Shown: positions 34,115-43,422, counted from the stretch's first letter. The stretch: DNA of 64,000 nucleotides from Bacteroidales bacterium (GCA_028706295.1 JAQWBQ010000001.1:62001-126000); one strand, 5' to 3'. Notes: generated by a model from the sequence alone, not told the origin. Program-made: numbers and translations.

Positions 34115-34807
34115 ATGGAAAATAAATCAAATCATATCGATAGTTTCCTGCAATTTCCTGAACCCCGCGTTTCCGCTGTGTTCAGCCACAGTTGGAACGT
34201 TTTAAAGCATAATTTTGTTGATCTGCTTCTGGTTTTCCTGGTTCAGGCCTTACTTGCCATTCCGGTCGGTTTGACCAATATTATTTTTAACCCGAATGAA
34301 ATCGAAATCCTGCCGGGATCCCTGTTTAATTTGATTTACAGCATTTTGGTTCTGATTCCGGTAGGAGTAGGATATGCCTGGGTAAATTTGAAAGCGGTTC
34401 GGGGGGAACCATTCCGGATCCAGGATATGTTTTTTGCCTACCAACGGATTACAGATATCCTTTTGGCGTATCTACTGGTGGGATTGATTGTCGGAATTGG
34501 ATTTATATTACTAATCGTTCCGGGAATCATATTTGCATGCAGGCTGGCTTTTGTTCCCTATCTGATCATGGATGAAAAGCTGGAAGCCCTTGAAGCGATA
34601 CGTAAAAGCTGGAGTATGACAAAAGGTAAGGCCGGGACTATTTTTCTGATGGGAATCGCAAGTTTCTTTATCATTATCGGTGGCGTTATCTGTCTTTTAG
34701 TCGGAGTGATACCAGCCACAATGTGGATCAGCCTTGCATTTGCATCGGTTTATTGGGCTGTTTCAGGTTTGGTTAAAAAGAATTCTCCGGAGGATGCCAC
34801 ACAATAA
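34115..34807 (+). CDS. Multi-spanning membrane protein (DUF975-like)
   Basis: A 230-residue integral membrane protein with about five or six helices. The start is at the ATG for MENKSNH; an upstream in-frame ATG at 34028 lies inside the preceding gene. A conserved-looking segment is DEKLEALEAIRKSWSMTKGK followed by a helix, the arrangement found in DUF975 and in the membrane part of glycerophosphodiester phosphodiesterase-like proteins, in which this amphipathic segment recurs. No catalytic residues are visible. Function unknown. A strong bidirectional terminator follows. Confidence 0.65.
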   Translation: MENKSNHIDSFLQFPEPRVSAVFSHSWNVLKHNFVDLLLVFLVQALLAIPVGLTNIIFNPNEIEILPGSLFNLIYSILVLIPVGVGYAWVNLKAVRGEPFRIQDMFFAYQRITDILLAYLLVGLIVGIGFILLIVPGIIFACRLAFVPYLIMDEKLEALEAIRKSWSMTKGKAGTIFLMGIASFFIIIGGVICLLVGVIPATMWISLAFASVYWAVSGLVKKNSPEDATQ

Positions 34808-34810
34808 AAA

Positions 34811-34835
34811 AGGGGGAATTCCGATACTTCCCCCT
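34811..34835. terminator. Bidirectional intrinsic terminator
   Basis: AGGGGGAA (34811-34818) pairs perfectly with TTCCCCCT (34828-34835) around a nine-base loop, with an A run before and T-rich sequence after. It lies between the convergent membrane-protein gene and the S46 peptidase gene and can serve both strands. Confidence 0.8.
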
Positions 34836-34857
34836 CCTTATTATTTTCGTAATTTTC

Positions 34858-37053
34858 TTATTTGATTAAAGTCAGTTCATTTACCAGATTTGTGGCTCCT
34901 GCGAATTTATCCATAATGAAAAGCACATAACGGATATCGACATTAATGGTGCGTTGCATATCCGGTTCGAACATAATATCTCCACTCATCGCCTCCCAGT
35001 TGCCATCGAAAGCAAGTCCGATCAATTGTCCATCGCCATTGATTACCGGGCTTCCTGAATTGCCGCCGGTAATATCGTTGGTTGTCAGAAAGCATACGAT
35101 CATTTCTCCATTTTCGCCGTAGGGGCCATAATCTTTTGCATTGTAAAGATCTTTCAGTTTCTGGTCGACGATGAACTCATCGTTATTGGGATCTTCTTTT
35201 TGCATAACTCCTTTCAGGGTTGTCACATAATCATAATGTACCGCATCGGCCGGGAAGTAATCCAGGACACTTCCATAACTCATTCGCATGGTAGAATTGG
35301 CATCGGGATAACGTACCAGATTGGGATTCATTTCCCTTAGTCCTGCAATAAACATCCTGTTTGAAACACTTACATTTCCCTGGGCAGCGCTAAATGAAGC
35401 GGCGTATTTCCCGGTAGCCTCGTTCATCGACTGAGCCAATTGCCATCCCAGGTCTTTCTTGAAGACTTTAAGGGCGGGTTTATCTGCAAAGGCATTGGTA
35501 CGTTCCAGCGAGGTGAAAACAGAAGTATTGTAAACCGCTTTTGCAAAGGCGTTAAAGTCATTGTTGTAATCTTTTTCAATTACTGAAAAGATCGACGGAA
35601 GATCTTCTTTGGAAACATCAGTTTGGTACATGCGAAGCAATTCGGCAAGTGTTTTTTGAGCAATGGCTTCATCATATTCTTTAAACTGACGTTTCATGGC
35701 CGATTTAACCTCTTCCTGTGCTGATTTCAGAGTTTCTTTGTTTTTCTTTTCCAGTGCGGATTGAATATTCCCGAATTGATTTGCGGTTTGTACGACATCT
35801 AACCCATTACCGGCCAGATTTGCATAAAAGAACGGTATTGCAACTTTTTTCATTGCGGCATAATTGGTACTCAGATTGTCGAGAATTTTTCCGTATTTTT
35901 TTTGTAACGACGGGTCTTTGCTATACCAGGCAGTGAAATCGTTTTCGATCATTTTCTTTTTATCCTCTACTTTGTTCCGGATCAGCATTTTTGATTGACC
36001 AATGAAATTTTTCCATGTATTGGCAATACCGGCATAATCGGCGGCATAAGCAATTTTTACGGCCTTATCGACATCCATTCTTTCTTTCATTACTTCCAGT
36101 TCTTTTCCGAAGATCTTGATAATTGTCGGATAAAAAACCGCCAGATTATAGTCGATACCATAGGAAGTCAGGTATCTTGAAGTTCTGCCCGGATATCCCC
36201 AGATCATGGCAAAATCATTTTTTTTGATCCCTTTAAGGCTGATCGGAAGGTGGTACGTAGCCTGTAGCGGTACGTTCTTTTCTGAATATTTCGAGGGATT
36301 ACCATCGGGGTCTGAATAAACGCGGAGTACTGTAAAATCGCCTGTATGACGGGGCCACATCCAGTTATCGGTATCTCCACCAAATTTTCCGATAGAAGAG
36401 GGGGGAGCCCCGGCAAGGCGTACATCCCGATAAGTTTTAAAAACAAAGAGATAGTATTCATTTCCACCATAGAATGATTTTACAGAAGCTTCGTATTTTC
36501 CACCCTCCTCTGCTCTTTTTTTGATCCTTGCAGATACTTCCTTCACCTTTGAATTTCTGTCGGTTTCTTTCATGGTATCTGTTAGCAGCGGGATGATAGA
36601 ATCGGTAACATTTTCAATCCGTTGCAGAAAAGATGCACACATTCCTTCGTTGGGCAGTTCTTCCTTAAAAGATTTTGCCCAAAAACCATTGGTCAGATAG
36701 TCATGTTCGGTGGAGCTTAATTCCTGAACAGCCCCGAAACCACAATGATGGTTTGTAAAAAGCAGTCCCTGAGATGAGACCAACTCAGCCGTGCAAAAAA
36801 AGCCACCCGAAGCACCTCCGCTTGAAAGTCCGACAATTGCATCCTTCAAACTGCTGTGGTTAATATTATATAATTCTTCAGCCGTCAGGTGAAGCCCCAT
36901 TTTTTGCATATCGACATAATTCAGCCGTTCGAGTAAAAGTGGCAGCCACATTCCTTCATCAGGAGGATTATCAGCCTGAACTTTAAGGCCGGAGGCCATT
37001 AAAAGGATCATCGCCAGCAGGGCGATTTCAATTTTTTTCAAAAAGGTTTTCAT
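34858..37053 (-). CDS. S46-family dipeptidyl peptidase (DPP7-type)
   Basis: A 731-residue secreted serine peptidase that removes dipeptides from the N-terminus of oligopeptides; in asaccharolytic Bacteroidota these enzymes feed on protein. A signal peptide ends near VQADN. The catalytic elements are TNHHCG (about 100-105), GKFGGDTDNWMWPRHTGDF (Asp region), and GGNSGSPV with Ser666. Eighteen residues after that Ser lies Gly684 in AFDGNW. In Porphyromonas DPP11 the residue at +18 is Arg, which selects Asp/Glu at P1, while DPP7 has Gly there and takes hydrophobic P1 residues. The enzyme is therefore predicted to be DPP7-like. It is transcribed away from the divergent LytS-like kinase. Confidence 0.93.
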   Translation of the reverse strand: MKTFLKKIEIALLAMILLMASGLKVQADNPPDEGMWLPLLLERLNYVDMQKMGLHLTAEELYNINHSSLKDAIVGLSSGGASGGFFCTAELVSSQGLLFTNHHCGFGAVQELSSTEHDYLTNGFWAKSFKEELPNEGMCASFLQRIENVTDSIIPLLTDTMKETDRNSKVKEVSARIKKRAEEGGKYEASVKSFYGGNEYYLFVFKTYRDVRLAGAPPSSIGKFGGDTDNWMWPRHTGDFTVLRVYSDPDGNPSKYSEKNVPLQATYHLPISLKGIKKNDFAMIWGYPGRTSRYLTSYGIDYNLAVFYPTIIKIFGKELEVMKERMDVDKAVKIAYAADYAGIANTWKNFIGQSKMLIRNKVEDKKKMIENDFTAWYSKDPSLQKKYGKILDNLSTNYAAMKKVAIPFFYANLAGNGLDVVQTANQFGNIQSALEKKNKETLKSAQEEVKSAMKRQFKEYDEAIAQKTLAELLRMYQTDVSKEDLPSIFSVIEKDYNNDFNAFAKAVYNTSVFTSLERTNAFADKPALKVFKKDLGWQLAQSMNEATGKYAASFSAAQGNVSVSNRMFIAGLREMNPNLVRYPDANSTMRMSYGSVLDYFPADAVHYDYVTTLKGVMQKEDPNNDEFIVDQKLKDLYNAKDYGPYGENGEMIVCFLTTNDITGGNSGSPVINGDGQLIGLAFDGNWEAMSGDIMFEPDMQRTINVDIRYVLFIMDKFAGATNLVNELTLIK

Positions 37054-37314
37054 AAAATGTCACGTGTTTTCACCGGTTAATAAATTGGAATTGATGCAGA
37101 TTTAACGAATTGCAATATTAGTGACATTTTCTCAACCAAGATGCTCAAATTATACTGAACCATCCAATTACTCGATAACTATTGCGTTTTTTGGCATGAA
37201 TCCTCTTTTTCTCAGGGTGAAAAAACGATCATTTCAACGTGAATATTCAGATGGTCATCAAATAATATTGATAATTCAACAACGAATTACCACATTTGCT
37301 GAAAAAATCAGAAC

Positions 37315-38367
37315 ATGGGAATTCGTAGTTTTTACCGGAATTGTAAACGACATTTTGTTTTCCCTCATTTACTCTTTTGGATTACCAGCATTATCCTTTT
37401 CACGGTGGTCCTTGTATTTACCCGGGGCGACTTCAATTTTTACAATATCAGTCTGAGGATAGCAGTCAATATCCTGATGACCATCGGTTTTCTGGCTGTA
37501 TCGGTTTATATCAATTATTTGTGGCTAATTCCGACTTTTTTTTACAAACGAAGATTCGGATTATTTCTGATTTTGGAAATTGTCAACATCTTGCTTTTTA
37601 TCGCGTTAAATTATTATTTTACCTATTTATTTGAAGGTGGCGATCACCCAAACTTCCTTTCCGAGATCGTTGCGGAATTCATTTTAGTGCTTATCTTTTT
37701 AGTTGTTTCGACCCTTATAAAGTTTACCCGCGACTCAATTACCCTTCAGGATGTTGAATTACGTATCAAAGAGGTTGAAAAACAAAAAGTTGAGGCCGAG
37801 TTAAGAGCATTAAAAGCCCAGGTTAATCCCCATTTCTTTTTCAATACGCTGAACAGTCTTTATTCTCTCAGTCTTGATAAATCGGATAAGGCACCTGAAC
37901 TAATCCTGAAATTATCTGATTTAATGAGATTTATCATTTATGAATCGAGTGAAGACTTGGTCAGCATGGAAAAGCAACTTGAATTCATGAAGAATTACGT
38001 CTTTCTTGAAAATCTGCGAAATGATGAAAATCTCAAAGTTGTTTTTAATGTAAAAGGTTCAAATACAAGAATTAAGGTCGCTCCGTTGCTCTATATTGTC
38101 TTTATTGAGAATGCCTTCAAACATGGGTCAAAGGCTGCCAAGGACCGACCCTTCATCGAAATAGATTTTAATCTTGAACGGGAGGATTGGATTGGGTTTA
38201 TCATCAGAAACAGTAAAGAGACTCATACCGAATTTCCCGAATCAAGTGGTGTAGGTCTTACCAATGTAAGAAAGCGCCTGGAGCTTCTTTATCCCCAAAA
38301 ACACAAACTAACCATCAGAGATACTGAAAATCAATATTTAGTTGAATTAACCATCGAACTATCATGA
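37315..38367 (+). CDS. LytS-like sensor histidine kinase
   Basis: A 350-residue His_kinase-family protein. Four membrane helices cover about residues 15-135, followed by a short coiled-coil linker (KEVEKQKVEAELRALKAQ), then the phospho-His motif in QVNPHFFFNTLNSLYSL and the ATPase boxes IVFIENAFKHG and SGVGLTNVRKRLELLY. Its stop overlaps the following LytTR regulator start by four bases (ATGA), so the two form one system. It is divergent from the S46 peptidase gene, with 261 bases between in which no gene or RNA is evident. Confidence 0.93.
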   Translation: MGIRSFYRNCKRHFVFPHLLFWITSIILFTVVLVFTRGDFNFYNISLRIAVNILMTIGFLAVSVYINYLWLIPTFFYKRRFGLFLILEIVNILLFIALNYYFTYLFEGGDHPNFLSEIVAEFILVLIFLVVSTLIKFTRDSITLQDVELRIKEVEKQKVEAELRALKAQVNPHFFFNTLNSLYSLSLDKSDKAPELILKLSDLMRFIIYESSEDLVSMEKQLEFMKNYVFLENLRNDENLKVVFNVKGSNTRIKVAPLLYIVFIENAFKHGSKAAKDRPFIEIDFNLEREDWIGFIIRNSKETHTEFPESSGVGLTNVRKRLELLYPQKHKLTIRDTENQYLVELTIELS

Positions 38368-39080
38368 ATATACGGTGTCTGATCATTGATGATGAACCGC
38401 TTGCACAGCGTGTCATTGAACGGTATGCTGAGAACCTTTCTTATCTTCAGATTGTAAAGAAATGCAACTCGGCTATTGAAGCTATAGAGGTGCTTCATCA
38501 TGAGGGTGTTGACCTTATATTTCTTGATATCAACATGCCTAAGCTGACTGGTATTGATTTTTTAAGAACCCTTAAGAATCCTCCCCTCGTCATTATCACG
38601 ACAGCATATGCTGAATATGCAATTCAGGGCTATGAATTGGATGTTGTGGATTATCTCATGAAGCCATTTGCTTTTGAAAGGTTTTATAAAGCGGTCCAAA
38701 AAGCAGAAGAAATTCTTAAAGCGCGCGACATTCAGCATTTTGAAAACAGGGAGGTGGAAAAAACGGATGAGGACTTTATTTTTGTAAAATCAAGTAAAAA
38801 GACTTTCAAAATAAACCTGTCAGATATTCTTTATATTGAAGCCCTCGGTGATTATGTGAAAATCCATACTACGGATAAAATGATCGTAAGTTACCAGTCG
38901 TTAAAAAACATTGAAACCTTACTTCCTCCGAAACAATTTCCCAGGATTCATAAATCATTTATCATTGCTTTATCGCGTATTGATCTTATTGAAGGCAACC
39001 AGGTAAAGATCAGGGACAGGATGCTACCCGTGGGAACAAATTTCAAGAATGAATTTGAGCGGCTTATCCGGTCTATTTAG
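38364..39080 (+). CDS. LytTR-family response regulator
   Basis: A 238-residue regulator paired with the kinase just upstream. The receiver domain has DDEP near residue 9, phospho-Asp in DLIFLDINMP and Lys in LMKPF. The LytTR DNA-binding domain (about 135-238) has FIFVKSSKKTFKINLSDI, the LYIEALGDYVKIHT strand pair and RIHKSFIIALSRIDLIEGN. It is similar to the regulator at 28807-29535 through the whole length, including AIQGYELDVVDY against AIQGFELDVIDY, so the two systems are paralogues. The stop is three bases from the convergent LysE-family gene. Confidence 0.94.
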   Translation: MNIRCLIIDDEPLAQRVIERYAENLSYLQIVKKCNSAIEAIEVLHHEGVDLIFLDINMPKLTGIDFLRTLKNPPLVIITTAYAEYAIQGYELDVVDYLMKPFAFERFYKAVQKAEEILKARDIQHFENREVEKTDEDFIFVKSSKKTFKINLSDILYIEALGDYVKIHTTDKMIVSYQSLKNIETLLPPKQFPRIHKSFIIALSRIDLIEGNQVKIRDRMLPVGTNFKNEFERLIRSI

Positions 39081-39083
39081 GTT

Positions 39084-39758
39084 TTATTTAAGTACCGGAA
39101 GGGAAATCCCCCTGAAAAATTCGAGTAGTGATCCCGTAATAATAAAAGCGCCTATTATCACGAAAAGAATCCCGACAATCCGGTTTATCCATAATTTCAC
39201 CTGGGGATTGCCGGCAATTTTTAGTTTATTGGCGAGCACCACTTTTAAAATATCCGTAGCCAGAATAACGGATAATGTTCCCGTGAAGAACAGGGCCACC
39301 TGTTTCTGATCACCACCGTAGGTGGCATTAATTGCAAGTACTGAAGTGATCCAGAATACCCATAAAAACGGGTTGGCCAGATTCAATACAAAGCCTTTGA
39401 AAAAATAGGGGAGTCTGCCCTTTTTTTTAACTTTTATTTCGTTAATAACTTCAATTTGTTCGGTTACGGGCATCTTTTTAAAAATCGTATAAAAACCGAA
39501 GACGATCATGACGATCCCTCCGAATATACCCAGAATCAAATGATAATGGGAATCGGTTACAATTGCTGTGGCGCCAAAAAAACATCCAACTACTACTGCG
39601 AGATCGCTGATAAAAATTCCTGCTGCGAGGAAAATCCCCGTTTTTATCCCATGTTTAATACTGGTTTGCAGTAATGAAAATAGCGCCGGCCCCAAGGTTA
39701 TTGCCACGGTCAATCCCAGGATTATTCCCTCAAACAACGGGTGTAATATGGAATTCAC
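39084..39758 (-). CDS. LysE/RhtB-family amino-acid exporter
   Basis: A 224-residue membrane protein with six predicted helices, starting at GTG. The N-terminal GIILGLTVAITLGPALFSLLQT, with its Gly-Pro pair, is characteristic of LysE/RhtB transporters, which export amino acids or related small molecules. A cytoplasmic loop rich in Lys and Glu separates helices 3 and 4, and PYFFKGFVLNLANPFLWVFW is the second conserved region. The substrate is unknown. A possible -7 box lies at 39863-39870, leaving a leader near 100 bases. Confidence 0.88.
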   Translation of the reverse strand: MNSILHPLFEGIILGLTVAITLGPALFSLLQTSIKHGIKTGIFLAAGIFISDLAVVVGCFFGATAIVTDSHYHLILGIFGGIVMIVFGFYTIFKKMPVTEQIEVINEIKVKKKGRLPYFFKGFVLNLANPFLWVFWITSVLAINATYGGDQKQVALFFTGTLSVILATDILKVVLANKLKIAGNPQVKLWINRIVGILFVIIGAFIITGSLLEFFRGISLPVLK

Positions 39759-39862
39759 GGATTCGTAATTAAAACATTCTTACCTGAGCCAGCCGGCTTT
39801 AAGATCGACTGTTTTCAGAAATTGCATTGATAAGCTTATTTTTGTCACCCCGATAAAACATA

Positions 39863-39870
39863 CAAAGGTA
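39863..39870 (-). promoter_or_regulatory. -7 box upstream of the LysE-family gene
   Basis: The minus strand reads TACCTTTG, matching TAnnTTTG, roughly 105 bases before the GTG start at 39758. No -33 element is evident. Confidence 0.4.
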
Positions 39871-39981
39871 ATACTTCTGATGAAACCTACCTGAAACGCC
39901 ATGAGGTGATGGAATAAGTAAAGTTACAGAAATCCAGGCATGATTCAGAATATTGGCGTAATTTCGAAGGTGCAATCTTCC

Positions 39982-41052
39982 ATGAAAAAAATACTAAAAA
40001 TTACATTACGCATTACCGGATTGGTCGTCCTGGTGCTGCTATTTTCTTTTTTAAGTTTATTGGCTTTTCTGCATTTCACCGAGTTTAAACCGGTAACCCT
40101 GAGTGCAGATCTTCCCTGCGGTGGCATTGGCATGCCTGAGCCGGGAAAGGTGATCACTTTCTTTTCCTGGAATATCGGTTACGCCGGTATGGGAAAGGAA
40201 ATGGATTTTTTTTATGACGGGGGCCACAGGACCCGTCAAAGTAAATTGCAGACACTGGCTTGTTTAGCTGGAATCAGACAAGTGATCGGGAGTTATGACA
40301 CCATCCCATTTATTTTTTTACAGGAGGTAGACCGTTGTTCTAAAAGATCCTGGGACCTGGATGAATTTGAAGAAATCTCAACAATTTTTTCCGGACACAC
40401 GAAATGGTTCTCCAAAAACTATGAGTGCAGGTTTGTTCCTGTGCCGTTAGCAAATCCAATGGGACGGGTACTATCAGGGATTACAACTTTCAGTAAATTT
40501 CAGCCCGTTTCATGGGAGACCAGGTACTATTATTCGGATTTTCCCTGGCCCATGCGACTGGTCATGCTGAAGCGCTGTTTTAACCTTTTCCGGTTTCCTT
40601 TACACAATAAAAAGGACCTGATCGTTGTGAATCTTCATAATTCCGCTTATGATTCAACCGGGATCCTTCGTGAAAAGGAATTAATGATTCTTGATTCCAC
40701 GCTAAACACGGAGTATAGAAAGGGTAATTTTATTATTGCCGGAGGCGACTGGAATATCAATCCAAAGGGTTTTAAAACAGAGCGGATAAGGACAAAAGAT
40801 GTGGTAATGAAAAGTGATCCACCCTTCCCGGAACACATTTTAACAGGGTGGCAGTTCGTTTTTGATCCCGGTATTCCGTCAGAAAGGTATACTGATGAAG
40901 GGTACCTTAAAGGCCGGACACGAACGACGATCCTTGATTTTTTTGTTGTTTCACCCAATATCAGGGTGCTTGGGATTGAAACGGCAGATCTTGGTTTCAA
41001 ATGGTCGGATCACAACCCTGTAATTATGAAAGTCATTTTGGGTAATCCATGA
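39982..41052 (+). CDS. Endonuclease/exonuclease/phosphatase-family protein
   Basis: A 356-residue protein; an in-frame ATG at 39940 would add 14 residues ahead of a natural basic N-terminus (MKKILK). A membrane helix (VLVLLFSFLSLLAFLHF) anchors it with the catalytic domain probably outside the cytoplasm. EEP-fold motifs: FSWNIGYAG, FLQEVDRCS (metal Glu), AGGDWNINP (Asp and Asn) and WSDHNPVIM (catalytic Asp-His). These occur in nucleases, sphingomyelinases and phosphatases; the substrate cannot be told. The stop overlaps the next gene by four bases. Confidence 0.86.
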   Translation: MKKILKITLRITGLVVLVLLFSFLSLLAFLHFTEFKPVTLSADLPCGGIGMPEPGKVITFFSWNIGYAGMGKEMDFFYDGGHRTRQSKLQTLACLAGIRQVIGSYDTIPFIFLQEVDRCSKRSWDLDEFEEISTIFSGHTKWFSKNYECRFVPVPLANPMGRVLSGITTFSKFQPVSWETRYYYSDFPWPMRLVMLKRCFNLFRFPLHNKKDLIVVNLHNSAYDSTGILREKELMILDSTLNTEYRKGNFIIAGGDWNINPKGFKTERIRTKDVVMKSDPPFPEHILTGWQFVFDPGIPSERYTDEGYLKGRTRTTILDFFVVSPNIRVLGIETADLGFKWSDHNPVIMKVILGNP

Positions 41053-41951
41053 AAAATATAAAAAACAAATACCCCATGAAAACTGCAGTAACATCGGAAA
41101 TGACGTTATTGGATCATTTAAAGGTCGTTTTTCAGAATGCTTCAAAAACGACAGTAAAACAATGGATCACCCATGGGAACATCAAGGTGAATGGAAGTAT
41201 GGTTACTAATCCTTCAGAACTGGTTCATCCCGGTGCAATCGTTGAATATAACCGGCAGGAGGTTCGAATAGGCAGGGTAAAACCCCCATATCCCGTGTTA
41301 TATGAAGACGATCTGATACTCGTTGCCGAAAAACCCGCAGGACTTTTGACTGTCGGAAATAAAGATACGGGAGGAACTTCTTTTTACAAGATCATGCAGT
41401 TGTGGAATAAAGAAAATTCAAGAGGGAAGGAGCATTTATTTATTGTACACAGACTTGACAGGGAGGTTTCGGGAATCCTGGTGTTTGCCAAAAGTGAGCT
41501 GATACAGCAAAAAATTAAAAGTGACTGGTCGCGCGCTAAAAAGAGATACTATGCATTGACTGAGGGCTATCCCGGGAAGGAAGAGGGATCCGTGAAGGGG
41601 TGGCTGATGGAAGGACCGCAGCAGCGGATGTTTTCCGTTCAGGAACAAGATGGGGCAAAATATGCGGTGACACATTACAAAGTTATGGATCGCACTCCCG
41701 ATTACACCCTCTTAGAGGTCGAACTTGGAACCGGGCGAAAGAATCAAATCCGGGTTCATCTCGCCGACTTGGGTTGTCCGGTCGTCGGTGACAGGCGTTA
41801 TGGAGCCGATGACCGGTTTCACCGAAGAATCCGGTTACATGCTTTTTATTTATCATTATTTCATCCGGTCAATGGCCAGTTGTTGGAGTTTAAAAGTAAA
41901 ATGCCCCGGGGATTTCTGATATTGAAACCGGAAGATGAAAATTATGGTTAA
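41049..41951 (+). CDS. RluA-family pseudouridine synthase
   Basis: A 300-residue enzyme that isomerises uridine to pseudouridine in RNA. An S4 RNA-binding domain lies at about residues 15-75 (TVKQWITHGNIKVNG). The catalytic domain has EKPAGLLTVGNK, the active-site Asp in VHRLDREVSGILVFAKS, GRKNQIRVHLADLGCPVVGD and the final HAFYLSLFHPV. It belongs to the RluA/RluC/RluD group; the target base cannot be assigned from sequence. The start overlaps the preceding gene by four bases. Confidence 0.92.
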   Translation: MKNIKNKYPMKTAVTSEMTLLDHLKVVFQNASKTTVKQWITHGNIKVNGSMVTNPSELVHPGAIVEYNRQEVRIGRVKPPYPVLYEDDLILVAEKPAGLLTVGNKDTGGTSFYKIMQLWNKENSRGKEHLFIVHRLDREVSGILVFAKSELIQQKIKSDWSRAKKRYYALTEGYPGKEEGSVKGWLMEGPQQRMFSVQEQDGAKYAVTHYKVMDRTPDYTLLEVELGTGRKNQIRVHLADLGCPVVGDRRYGADDRFHRRIRLHAFYLSLFHPVNGQLLEFKSKMPRGFLILKPEDENYG

Positions 41952-41955
41952 TGGT

Positions 41956-42780
41956 TCAAAGGAGGGGCACTGAAATTTTGTGATTATCTCTTTGCCGGAG
42001 CGCTTCGAAAACCACAATGGCAGCCGATACTGATACATTCATCGAATCAATCTTCCCCCTCATCGGGATTTTAATGAGGGAATCAGCCTGTTTAAGCCAG
42101 GGATCACTGAGACCCTGGGCTTCAGATCCCATAATTATGGCAGTGGGTTTAGAGAAATCAGTTTCATAATAACAACGGGTGGCTGTCAAAGCGGTAGCCA
42201 TTATGCTTATATTGTTGGTATGCAGCCAGTTGATAACTTCGGTTGAAGGTGCCGTGACCACCGGCAGGGTAAAAATACAACCAATACTTGATCTAACGAC
42301 GTTTGGATTGAACATGTCGGTGGACGGGTCACAGATGATGACGGCGTCGAGACCGGCTGCATCGGCTGTTCTCAGCATAGCCCCAAGATTCCCGGGCTTT
42401 TCGACGGTCTCGAGGACCAGGAGCAAGGGATTTATCCCAAGTGACAGGTCTTTTAATTCCGGACGTCGGAGAATTGCCAGAGCAATCATTCCGCCGTTGT
42501 CTTTACGATAAGCAACACGGTTAAATACATCTTTTGTAAGTTCGATAGCATTTGCATCGGAACCAGCGGCTTCTATCAATGCATCAGCATGTTGTTGATG
42601 GGTTATTCCCGGGGTGAAACACAAATCGGTAATGGTATATCCGCCGGCGATTGCCAGACCGATCTCACGGACTCCTTCAATAATAAACCTGTTTTGTTCC
42701 TGGCGGGTTTTTGGCTTCAATTCAAGAAGCAAAAGGTTTTTAATAAAAGGGTTCTGAATGCTGGTTATTTTTTTTATCAT
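41956..42780 (-). CDS. SpoU/TrmH-family RNA 2'-O-methyltransferase
   Basis: A 274-residue RNA methyltransferase of the SPOUT class. The N-terminal substrate-binding domain (about 1-100; IKNLLLLELKPKTR, FIIEGVREIGLAI) precedes the trefoil-knot catalytic domain with motif 1 VLETVEKPGNLGAMLRTAD, motif 2 AIIMGSEAQGLSD and motif 3 IPMRGKIDSMNVSVSAAI. These residues place it in the TrmH/RlmB-type group that methylates ribose in tRNA or rRNA. It is convergent with the pseudouridine synthase gene, four bases apart, and divergent from the Rrf2 regulator. Confidence 0.92.
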   Translation of the reverse strand: MIKKITSIQNPFIKNLLLLELKPKTRQEQNRFIIEGVREIGLAIAGGYTITDLCFTPGITHQQHADALIEAAGSDANAIELTKDVFNRVAYRKDNGGMIALAILRRPELKDLSLGINPLLLVLETVEKPGNLGAMLRTADAAGLDAVIICDPSTDMFNPNVVRSSIGCIFTLPVVTAPSTEVINWLHTNNISIMATALTATRCYYETDFSKPTAIIMGSEAQGLSDPWLKQADSLIKIPMRGKIDSMNVSVSAAIVVFEALRQRDNHKISVPLL

Positions 42781-42845
42781 AGCTGCAAGATATTATTTTT
42801 CAACAAATTTTATGATTTCCCATGAAAGAAAAATTTTTTCCCTGT

Positions 42846-42879
42846 TTTGTCGGAGGAAAGAATTTTATTTATACATTTG
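42846..42879 (+). promoter_or_regulatory. Promoter of the nitric oxide cluster
   Basis: TTTG at 42846-42849 and TACATTTG at 42872-42879, separated by 22 bases, form a full Bacteroidota promoter (TTTG, about 20 bases, TAnnTTTG). The Rrf2 start codon follows 23 bases later. Confidence 0.7.
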
Positions 42880-42902
42880 CGTATTCAATTACCTAAATAA
42901 AA

Positions 42903-43301
42903 ATGTCTAAAATTTTTGCATTATCTGAAGCTGCTTCAATTGCGATTCACAGCATGGTTCTGATCGCAAAATCGGAAAACGGGATCAATGCAGTGAAAAT
43001 TGCCGAGACCACCGGATTCTCAAAAAATCACATTGCCAAGGTATTGCAAAGGTTGGTCAAAAATAGTATGTTAAAATCCGTGCGGGGGCCATCGGGTGGT
43101 TTTTCATTAAAAAAGGATCCTGCCCTGATATCCCTTCTTGATATTTACGAGTCGATCGAAGGAAGTCTGGAGATGGGAGATTGTCCCTTATCCTATGATG
43201 TTTGTGGTTTTGATAAATGTGTGATGGGGAATGTTGTAAATAAACTGACCGCTGAATTTAAAAAGTTCTTACAGGAACAGACCCTGCGGTCCTATATATA
43301 A
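42903..43301 (+). CDS. Rrf2-family Fe-S transcription regulator (NsrR-like)
   Basis: A 132-residue winged-helix regulator. The HTH region (about 25-70) reads VKIAETTGFSKNHIAKVLQRL and is followed by the conserved wing VRGPSGGFSLKK. Three Cys (94, 101, 106 in DCPLSYDVCGFDKC) are placed like the Fe-S ligands of NsrR and IscR, with slightly different spacing. It heads a cluster containing quinol NO reductase and a hemerythrin-PAS protein, so an NO-sensing repressor is the most likely role. An inverted repeat at 43319-43334 just after the gene may be its operator. Confidence 0.88.
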   Translation: MSKIFALSEAASIAIHSMVLIAKSENGINAVKIAETTGFSKNHIAKVLQRLVKNSMLKSVRGPSGGFSLKKDPALISLLDIYESIEGSLEMGDCPLSYDVCGFDKCVMGNVVNKLTAEFKKFLQEQTLRSYI

Positions 43302-43318
43302 TTTTTTTTATTTCAAAT

Positions 43319-43334
43319 AAGTAATTAGATACTT
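43319..43334. promoter_or_regulatory. Candidate Rrf2 operator (AAGTA-N6-TACTT)
   Basis: AAGTA (43319-43323) and TACTT (43330-43334) form a dyad between the Rrf2 gene and the ferredoxin gene. Rrf2 proteins bind interrupted palindromes of this general size. A GC-rich short hairpin (43364-43377) follows. No second copy was found in the cluster. Confidence 0.35.
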
Positions 43335-43422
43335 AAATACAATATAAATAATTTTTATATCAGCCCGCCGGGGCGGGTTCATGGGAATGGTAAATTAAGA
43401 TGAAAATTAACAAACTGTTAAG

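Noticed and set aside
37061..37066. CACGTG upstream of the S46 peptidase gene
   Set aside because: Only the central six bases match parS; nothing else supports it.
43364..43377. GC-rich short hairpin before the ferredoxin gene, considered as a terminator
   Set aside because: The stem is six bases with a two-base loop and has no T tract.
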